From: Calothrix membranacea FACHB-236 | GTDB lineage: Bacteria > Cyanobacteriota > Cyanobacteriia > Cyanobacteriales > Nostocaceae | Length of the DNA: 64,000 nt | Assembly: GCF_014696315.1 (NCBI RefSeq) | Contig: NZ_JACJPX010000023.1 | Location: 1 to 64,000, forward strand | Reading direction: 5' to 3' | In this document: positions 58,489 through 64,000 of the stretch, piece by piece | Position numbering within the stretch: position 1 is the stretch's first letter | How the letters are laid out: every line of letters starts with the position of its first letter | Position numbers and translations under genes: made by a program | Notes under the pieces: model-generated | The model's input: only the letters and a program-made list of their open reading frames with translations | Told to the model about the DNA's origin: nothing | Database searches by the model: none

Positions 58489-58821
58489 AAAATTTGAATT
58501 TTATGTTTGGGAATTGATGAGATATATCAATCCTATTTCAGTTGCGAAAAATATTGGTTTTGACTGTTAACCGTTGACTGTCAACAACCCTACTGTAATA
58601 TTTCACAAATCATTTATGATTGCTATAGGTGAGAAAGACTATCATTAAGATAACTATAAAATGAGTGTCAAGAGTTACAAATATTGTCTCAAAGAAGTAG
58701 TGCAACACCAAATGTAGTGTTGCAAATACAGCAATCCGGTTTGATTTAAAGACAATCTTCTTTGACCAGGAAACAGGGAAGAGTACGCCGAGTTTTTTCA
58801 GAAATCAACTATGAGTTGCAA
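58489..58821. other. Intergenic gap holding a MITE family A copy
   Basis: Apart from the repeat at 58524-58628, no gene or clear regulatory motif; AT-rich. The DUF1636 gene ends at 58822 (minus strand). Confidence 0.5.
58524..58628. repeat. MITE family A, copy 2
   Basis: ~105 bp, related in inverted orientation to 7676-7790 (ATCAATCCTATTTCAGTTGC... ATTTATGATTGCTATAG). Terminal repeats are degenerate at the left end. It lies 35 bases upstream of the PchR-type gene start. Confidence 0.7.
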
Positions 58822-59211
58822 CTAATCTTCAGGTTTGGTCAGTACAGAAGGAATACTTGCAAAAATAGCAGATTCCAACACTTTGGGGAGTTTTTCCCAC
58901 ATAAACGCGCCTTTGCGATTATTGATATACATCTGCGTAAACTCAAGTAATGCTGAGGCATTTTCTGCATTTGGAAGCAGATCTACAAGCAAATAGGTTG
59001 GTTTTTCGGGGCTAGAAACCGCCACAACACAGCCACGGCTACAAGCCCATAAACATCCTACAGGCTGAATTTCTAGTTCTTCTGTTGTAAATTCGGATGA
59101 CAAAGCAGCGATCGCGTCAAGTAAAATGCTGCCATCGCAACGCTGATTTTCTGCTAGTTCTTCGGATGAACGATGGCAAGATTTGCAAACGTATAGAGTA
59201 TGTTTGTTCAT
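58822..59211 (-). CDS. DUF1636 putative metal-binding protein
   Basis: A 129-residue protein of the DUF1636 family. Cysteines: VCKSCHRS near the N-terminus (C-x-x-C), an isolated RCDG, and GCLWACSRGC in the middle, as in small thioredoxin-fold (2Fe-2S) ferredoxin-like proteins. Proteins of this type are often encoded next to iron or cobalamin uptake genes; activity is not established. It is transcribed toward the PchR-type gene, divergently from the FecCD genes across a 487-base region with a Fur-like box. Iron regulation is likely but inferred. Confidence 0.8.
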   Translation of the reverse strand: MNKHTLYVCKSCHRSSEELAENQRCDGSILLDAIAALSSEFTTEELEIQPVGCLWACSRGCVVAVSSPEKPTYLLVDLLPNAENASALLEFTQMYINNRKGAFMWEKLPKVLESAIFASIPSVLTKPED

Positions 59212-59698
59212 TGGTTAAATGTGTGTCGATGAAGATAAGAAATGGTAAAAATCTGTAAATGATTGCAGGATGACAGTCATCTGAAGTTATGTTCACAGAA
59301 CTATTTATTGAGAAATAGTATCATTAATTTGTAATGCTTATAGTTCATCAGTAGCAGACATGATCATCTGTCGCGCATCTGGGATATTTTCTCGTATTGA
59401 CTGTTAACTGCTGACTAAACAGCAACTAGCTGACTATTCCAGCTATTTGATAATGATTTTCTTATTTTCATGAAACAAGCACATAAGCAGTTGAAAAAAA
59501 CTACTAACAAGTATAAAGTATAATCTTGACACTTATCGCGCACCCTAGGCTGCAAAGCTAAATATTATAGGCATGTTCCTTGTCTCAATACTTGATAGTT
59601 ATATAAAAATTCTCAATTAAGATATAGGATTTGCAAATGTCAAAGAAGACACAACTAGGTTACCTAAATGAACATGATTTTCAATTAATCAAAAGATA
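59212..59698. other. Divergent promoter region DUF1636 / FecCD genes
   Basis: No gene. AT-rich, with one Fur-like box (listed separately) near its centre. A short palindrome GACATGATCATCTGTC-like stretch occurs near 59358-59373. Confidence 0.5.
59449..59467. promoter_or_regulatory. Candidate Fur box (GATAATGATTTTCTTATTT)
   Basis: About 13 of 19 positions match the Fur consensus GATAATGATAATCATTATC, with the first nine identical. It is centred between the divergent DUF1636 and FecCD genes, ~230 bases from either start, so it could serve both. Iron-regulated control of this locus is expected; the box itself is unproven. Confidence 0.35.
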
Positions 59699-60730
59699 AT
59701 GACAAGAGCAACCACAGCATTGCCAAGGAACTGGAACAAACCGAAAATATCGCCATTAGCGGGTCTGATTCTGGGCATACTGATTCTGCTAACTTGCTTG
59801 GTGTACAGCGTTACTTTAGGCGCGGCAGAAATACCTATAAAAAAGATTCTAGAATCCTTTATCCTATTTGACGGTTCTTACGAACATCTGGTGATCCAGA
59901 CAGTGAGATTACCGCGATCGCTCATTGCTCTGCTTGTAGGATCGGCCTTAGCAGTCTCCGGCGCATTAATGCAAGGTTTGACGCGCAACCCCTTAGCAGA
60001 TCCAGGAATCTTGGGTATTGAGTCAGGAGCCGCATTAGCTGTAGTTACCACAATTTTTGTGTTTGGTAGCCCCTCGTTGAGTGTTTTAACCATTGTGGCC
60101 TTTTTGGGAGCAGGCGTGACTGCAATGTTAGTCTATATCCTAGGCTCTCTAGGGAAAGGAGGAGCCACACCACTGAATTTGACAGTTGCAGGTGCAGCAC
60201 TGACAGCGCTCATTTCTTCTGTGATGACTGGGATTCTCATAGTTAGTCAAAGAACCTTAGAAGAAATTCGATTTTGGTTAGCTGGTTCCCTAGCTGGACG
60301 GGATATCAACATATTGTTGTCAGCATTACCTTTCGTCGTTATTGGCTTAGTAGTGGCCTTTGCCCTTGGTAGACAAATTACAACTATGAGTCTGGGCGAA
60401 GATATAGCTAAAGGCTTGGGTCAACAGACAGGTTGGGTGAAAATTGCCACTGCGATCGCTGTTGTGTTACTGGCGGGAAGTTCAGTATCTCTAGCTGGGC
60501 CAGTTGGCTTTATTGGCTTAGTCGTTCCCCATATCGTGCGATTTTTTATCAAAGCTGATTACCGTTGGATTTTGCCTTATTCGGCAATAGTTGGTGCAAC
60601 TTTACTTTTAGTTGCAGATGTGGCGGCGCGTGTATTACTCAAACCCCAGGAATTACCCGTGGGAGTTATGACAGCATTGATTGGCGCACCCTTTTTTGTC
60701 TACTTGGCTAAATCGAAGGTGAAAAAATGA
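59699..60730 (+). CDS. FecCD-family permease 1 (ferric-siderophore ABC importer)
   Basis: A 343-residue integral membrane protein of the BtuC/FecCD family with ~10 transmembrane helices. Signatures: [20 protein letters not shown]-like segment ([20 protein letters not shown]), [20 protein letters not shown], and [15 protein letters not shown], the permease-ATPase coupling and gating motifs. It forms the inner-membrane channel with the next gene's product, fed by the FecB-like lipoprotein at 53.6-54.6 kb. Its stop overlaps the next start (ATGA, 4 bases), so the two are translationally coupled. Confidence 0.92.
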   Translation: MTRATTALPRNWNKPKISPLAGLILGILILLTCLVYSVTLGAAEIPIKKILESFILFDGSYEHLVIQTVRLPRSLIALLVGSALAVSGALMQGLTRNPLADPGILGIESGAALAVVTTIFVFGSPSLSVLTIVAFLGAGVTAMLVYILGSLGKGGATPLNLTVAGAALTALISSVMTGILIVSQRTLEEIRFWLAGSLAGRDINILLSALPFVVIGLVVAFALGRQITTMSLGEDIAKGLGQQTGWVKIATAIAVVLLAGSSVSLAGPVGFIGLVVPHIVRFFIKADYRWILPYSAIVGATLLLVADVAARVLLKPQELPVGVMTALIGAPFFVYLAKSKVKK

Positions 60731-61767
60731 ACTTGGATTGGCTTGTTATCCGTTCCGAGGCGATATCTTTTCGCATAGATCGACGTGTACCTTTAATACT
60801 GCTATGTCTGGTAGTAGCGGTTGTGGTCGCGATGGTAATGAATTTAGGGCGGGGTGAGTATCCAATTGCACCCTTAGATATCGTTAAAACTGTATTGGGT
60901 ATAGATACAGGCAACCGGGATCATGTTTTTGTAATTTATAACCTCCGCCTACCTCGTACCCTTGTAGCTTTCATGGTGGGAATGGCATTGGCTGTTTCTG
61001 GCACAATCTTTCAAGGTATCACCCGTAATCCATTAGCCGACCCCGGTATTATTGGCATCAATGCGGGAGCAAGCCTAGCAGCAGTTTCAGTAATTGTGTT
61101 ATTTCCATCAGCACCCATTTACACTTTGCCTTTATCAGCTTTTGTCGGTGCTTTATTGATGGCTGCTTTAATTTATTCCTTAGCTTGGAATAATGGTAGT
61201 TCTCCGGTTTTGTTTATTTTAATGGGTGTGGGATTATCTGCGATCGCCAGTGCATTCACCAGCTTATTAATTACCTTTGGCGATATTTATAGCGTTAGTG
61301 ATGCACTTGTTTGGTTAGCTGGTAGCGTCTATGGTCGCACCTGGGAACAAGTCTTTTCCTTCTTTCCTTGGTTAATTATTTTTGTCCCAATGGCGTTGAC
61401 CTTAGCCAGACATTTAAACGCCTTAAATTTGGGAGATGATGTTGCCAAAGGTTTAGGAACTCGTGTGGAATGGCAACGGGGTTTGTTGGTATTAGTGGCT
61501 GTAGCCTTAGCAGGTGCAGGAGTAGCCACAGCAGGAATGATTGGTTTTGTAGGATTAATTTCCCCCCATTTAGGAAGGCAGTTAGTAGGTACAAATCATG
61601 AAGGATTGCTCCCTACCTCTGCATTGTTGGGTGGAATGTTAGTTGTAGTAGCAGATTTTTTCGGAAGAACACTCTTTGCACCTATCGAAATTCCTTGTGG
61701 CGTGGTGACAGCAGCTGTTGGTGCGCCTTACTTTCTCTATTTGTTAATTCGTAATCGGAAAAAATAG
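60727..61767 (+). CDS. FecCD-family permease 2 (ferric-siderophore ABC importer)
   Basis: A 346-residue partner permease of the same family: [57 protein letters not shown], and ~9-10 hydrophobic helices. Two different permeases encoded in tandem form a heterodimer, as in FecCD. The overlap with the first permease and the short gap (26 bases) to the ATPase gene define an operon. Ligand specificity not deducible. Confidence 0.92.
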   Translation: MNLDWLVIRSEAISFRIDRRVPLILLCLVVAVVVAMVMNLGRGEYPIAPLDIVKTVLGIDTGNRDHVFVIYNLRLPRTLVAFMVGMALAVSGTIFQGITRNPLADPGIIGINAGASLAAVSVIVLFPSAPIYTLPLSAFVGALLMAALIYSLAWNNGSSPVLFILMGVGLSAIASAFTSLLITFGDIYSVSDALVWLAGSVYGRTWEQVFSFFPWLIIFVPMALTLARHLNALNLGDDVAKGLGTRVEWQRGLLVLVAVALAGAGVATAGMIGFVGLISPHLGRQLVGTNHEGLLPTSALLGGMLVVVADFFGRTLFAPIEIPCGVVTAAVGAPYFLYLLIRNRKK

Positions 61768-61793
61768 TCAACAGTCAACATTTAACAGTCAAC

Positions 61794-62615
61794 ATGATAG
61801 CTAATATGAAAGGATTATCAACAAAAGGTTTGTCTTTAGCTTATGATGGCGCGCCAATTATTCGCGACCTCAATTTGACAATTCCTAGCGGACAAATTAG
61901 TGCTTTAGTGGGTGCAAATGGTTGCGGTAAATCAACCTTATTAAGAGGTTTAGCCAGATTGCTAAAACCCTATGGTGGTACGGTTTATCTTGATGGGCAA
62001 TCTATTTTTAACCTTTCTACTAAAGAAGTAGCACAACAATTAGGAATATTACCTCAAAGTCCAGTTGCACCCGAAGGATTAACTGTCCGAGACTTGGTAG
62101 GACAAGGACGTTATCCTTATCAAAATTGGTTGCAGCAATGGTCAGAAAAAGATGAAAAAATTGTCCAACAAGCGCTAGAGATTACAAATTTATTAGACTT
62201 GTCAGATAGAGCCTTAGATACTTTATCTGGCGGACAAAGACAACGTGCTTGGATTGCAATGGCACTGGCGCAAGATACAGATATTTTACTATTAGATGAA
62301 CCCACTACTTTTTTAGATTTAGCGCATCAAATAGAAGTTTTAGATTTGTTATACGATTTAAACCAGCATCAGGGAAGAACTGTTGTCATGGTATTGCATG
62401 ATTTAAATCAGGCTTGTCGTTATGCAGATTATCTAGTTGCTGTTAAACAAGGTCGGATTTTTACTGCTGGTGAACCAAAACAAGTTATGACTGAGGATAT
62501 GGTAAAAGAGGTTTTTGGTTTAGACTGTCGTGTTGTTTGCGATCCAGTTGTAGGAACACCGATGTGTGTACCCATAGGACGCAAAGGCAAAGTCAACATC
62601 ATTCGTAATTCATAA
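61794..62615 (+). CDS. FecE-type ATPase of the siderophore ABC importer
   Basis: A 273-residue ABC ATPase. Walker [13 protein letters not shown] (~residue 40), Q-loop [15 protein letters not shown], signature [20 protein letters not shown], Walker [21 protein letters not shown], and H-loop [14 protein letters not shown]. The C-terminal tail ([20 protein letters not shown]) is typical of siderophore/haem importers of the FecE/FepC group. The start is at 61794, or four codons later at 61806; the region between the permease and this start carries imperfect AGTCAACA repeats. Cytoplasmic subunit powering the two permeases. Confidence 0.95.
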   Translation: MIANMKGLSTKGLSLAYDGAPIIRDLNLTIPSGQISALVGANGCGKSTLLRGLARLLKPYGGTVYLDGQSIFNLSTKEVAQQLGILPQSPVAPEGLTVRDLVGQGRYPYQNWLQQWSEKDEKIVQQALEITNLLDLSDRALDTLSGGQRQRAWIAMALAQDTDILLLDEPTTFLDLAHQIEVLDLLYDLNQHQGRTVVMVLHDLNQACRYADYLVAVKQGRIFTAGEPKQVMTEDMVKEVFGLDCRVVCDPVVGTPMCVPIGRKGKVNIIRNS

Positions 62616-62715
62616 TTTCGGCGTTGCTGAATGAAGAGATGAAAATTCAAAATTTGATTTCTCAAACTCTGACTCTCTGCGTCTCTGTAATTACTTATGC
62701 AATTGGGGAGAAAAA

Positions 62716-63147
62716 ATGTTAGATAACGAAGCAATTAGTATATTTTATGCCCTGTTATCAGCATTTTTTGCAGCTTTGACAACGATATTTGCCAAGATTG
62801 GAGTCGAGACGATTAACTCTAATGTAGCAACCGCCATCCGCACAGTAGTCATTTTAATTATGGTTTGGGGTTGGGTTGTTGTTAAAGGACAGCTAGATAC
62901 AATACTGACGATTAGTTCAAAAACCCTACTATTTCTCGTCTTATCTGGTTTGTCCACAGGCTTATCTTGGTTGTTTTACTTTCGCGCTTTACAAGTCGGA
63001 AAAGCTTCTTTAGTCGCACCTTTGGACAAATCGAGTTTAGTTTTAGTGCTGATTTTTTCAGTACTTTTTCTTCGGGAACCGCTAACCCTACCTGTGATAT
63101 TGGGAACTAGCTTGATTTTAACTGGTACACTGATTTTGATTCGTTGA
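62716..63147 (+). CDS. Half-size EamA/DMT-superfamily transporter
   Basis: A 143-residue protein with five predicted transmembrane helices: YALLSAFFAALTTIFAKIGV, VVILIMVWGWVVV, LLFLVLSGLSTGLSWLFYF, VLVLIFSVLFL, and VILGTSLILTGTLILIR. Full-length EamA transporters have ten helices made of two such repeats; single-repeat forms exist and work as dimers, like the small multidrug resistance group. GGGGAGAAAAA precedes the ATG. It lies 100 bases after the FecE-type ATPase gene on the same strand; a link to iron uptake is unproven. Confidence 0.8.
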   Translation: MLDNEAISIFYALLSAFFAALTTIFAKIGVETINSNVATAIRTVVILIMVWGWVVVKGQLDTILTISSKTLLFLVLSGLSTGLSWLFYFRALQVGKASLVAPLDKSSLVLVLIFSVLFLREPLTLPVILGTSLILTGTLILIR

Positions 63148-63311
63148 AAGTCCTGTCAAGATATTCTCATTGTTTGCGATCGCATCTTTGTTGTGCTTCT
63201 CTGTAGCGATCGCCAAATTTAATAAGAGAATTTCCTAGTTAGAACCTAGAAATTAATGCTTATAGGATTATTTCTATTTCTTTTTTCAAATTGGTATAAA
63301 ACAAAATAAAT

Positions 63312-63632
63312 TTATTCTGCCTTCGTTTCTGCTAGCAGCCAATTCATATAGTCCTGATTCCCTCCTTTAATGGGCATAGCTACTACACAAGGAACTTCAT
63401 AGCTATGCTCCAATTTGACTTTTTTCGTTAGCTCCTCCAGCAAATCATAGCGGGATTTCAGAATCAAAACTGCTTCCTTGCCCACCTCCAATTGACCTTT
63501 CCACCAATAAATGCTTTCCATACCATCAATCACGTTGGCACAGGCAGCGAGGCGTTCTTCAACTAGGGCTTTGCCCACCTGAAAAGCCTCGGCACGGTCT
63601 TTACAAGTGACATAAACAAAAATAGGTTCCAT
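63312..63632 (-). CDS. cutA: CutA1 divalent-cation tolerance protein
   Basis: A 106-residue protein of the CutA1 family, which forms a compact trimer. Features: FVYVTCKDRAEAFQVGKALV, ERLAACANVIDGMESIYWWKGQLE and EVGKEAVLILKSRYDLLEEL, ending HSYEVPCVVAMPIKGGNQDY. The conserved A-C-x-N-V and YWW-x-G segments are intact. Length is normal. It is transcribed toward the EamA gene and is not part of the iron cluster. CutA1 is linked genetically to copper tolerance, but its molecular role is unsettled. Confidence 0.93.
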   Translation of the reverse strand: MEPIFVYVTCKDRAEAFQVGKALVEERLAACANVIDGMESIYWWKGQLEVGKEAVLILKSRYDLLEELTKKVKLEHSYEVPCVVAMPIKGGNQDYMNWLLAETKAE

Positions 63633-63847
63633 GCGGTGTTTTGATGAATTTTAATCCTTTGCATACAGCTAGGGTAAACATAACAAAGAGTCAATTTAAT
63701 TAGCAACGCTCTTTATGTAAACGTAGAACTCCACAGTACGCCGAAACACTATTTCCGCTAATGAAAATTTTTCATCGTGATTGTCTCCTGCCTCAAAACG
63801 AGTCAAATTGTACCTTATTAATGAGAATTCCCTGGTTCTGCAAGGCG

Positions 63848-64000
63848 TTAATTATTAGCATGACAGGATGCTGAAGTTAAGTGAGAAGCATAAGGGATAG
63901 CTGTAGGAGAATCTGCGGTCAGGATCAGTACACCTTTGGGGTTCACATACCAACCTTGGGCTGGGGGTGGTAGTTGGGAGACGTGGGTTTTGGCTGTGGC
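63848..64000 (-). CDS. C-terminal end of a probable filamentous-haemagglutinin-like protein (partial)
   Basis: Reading the minus strand from the window edge gives ...ATAKTHVSQLPPPAQGWYVN then PKGVLILTADSPTAIPYASH and a stop at 63848. The tail P-P-P-A-Q-G-W-x-V-N-x-K-G-x-x-x-L-T-A is a C-terminal signature I associate with cyanobacterial two-partner-secretion haemagglutinin-like proteins, but only 50 residues are visible, so this is tentative. The open frame continues beyond the window. Confidence 0.45.
   Translation of the reverse strand, partial: ATAKTHVSQLPPPAQGWYVNPKGVLILTADSPTAIPYASHLTSASCHANN

Overview
The window reads as a chromosomal segment of a filamentous, probably heterocyst-forming (Nostocales-type) cyanobacterium. 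Evidence: many HIP1 octamers (GCGATCGC); chlorophyll-binding IsiA/CP43'-type antenna genes with an IsiA-PsaL fusion; a mycosporine-like amino acid (MAA) sunscreen cluster; very long caspase/STAND/WD40 and kinase/ATPase/GAF/PAS proteins; and many small palindromic repeats. I saw no rRNA, tRNA or CRISPR array.

Layout. (1) 0-1.9 kb: the end of an IS4-like transposase abuts a decapitated FAD monooxygenase gene; a small membrane protein follows. (2) 1.9-8.8 kb, minus strand: mysA-mysB-mysC-mysD, the MAA pathway from sedoheptulose 7-phosphate through 4-deoxygadusol and mycosporine-glycine to a disubstituted MAA. A phytanoyl-CoA dioxygenase-like gene 1.6 kb upstream is a good candidate for mysH (palythine formation). 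The gap between them is full of MITE-like repeats. (3) 8.8-9.9 kb: a graveyard of gene fragments. (4) 9.9-20.8 kb: a 2058-residue kinase-like signalling protein with a degenerate DFG motif and a C-terminal AAA-like ATPase, a carotenoid oxygenase, a lysozyme-like orphan, and a stand-alone vMAP-type HTH/AAA-like ATPase. (5) 21.3-22.5 kb: three small genes of no recognised family, two of them tandem paralogues. (6) 22.9-43.3 kb: an island with four caspase-like proteases. Two are caspase-STAND-WD40 giants at the two ends. Two are shorter metacaspase-like proteins, one in a tight minus-strand operon with a frameshifted alpha-amylase gene, an L,D-transpeptidase-like protein and a membrane coiled-coil protein. 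This is the most likely place for an undescribed conflict or cell-death system.

(7) 43.6-52.0 kb: a cupin, then the iron-stress cluster on the plus strand: IsiA paralogue, IsiA-PsaL fusion, flavodoxin isiB, isiC, canonical isiA, a further IsiA paralogue and a Cys-rich membrane peptide. (8) 52.2-63.6 kb: ferric-siderophore handling, with an MFS exporter-like protein, a binding lipoprotein, an AMIN-containing TonB-dependent receptor, a PchR-type AraC regulator, a DUF1636 protein, two FecCD permeases, a FecE-type ATPase, a half-size EamA transporter and CutA. No siderophore biosynthesis gene is visible. The window ends in the C-terminus of a probable filamentous-haemagglutinin-like protein.

Regions 7 and 8 form an iron-starvation locus: the cell swaps ferredoxin for flavodoxin, builds IsiA antennae around photosystem I and imports ferric siderophore. 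Region 2 is light/UV protection, and regions 4-6 are signalling or conflict genes. All assignments come from reading translations and motifs; no database search was run.
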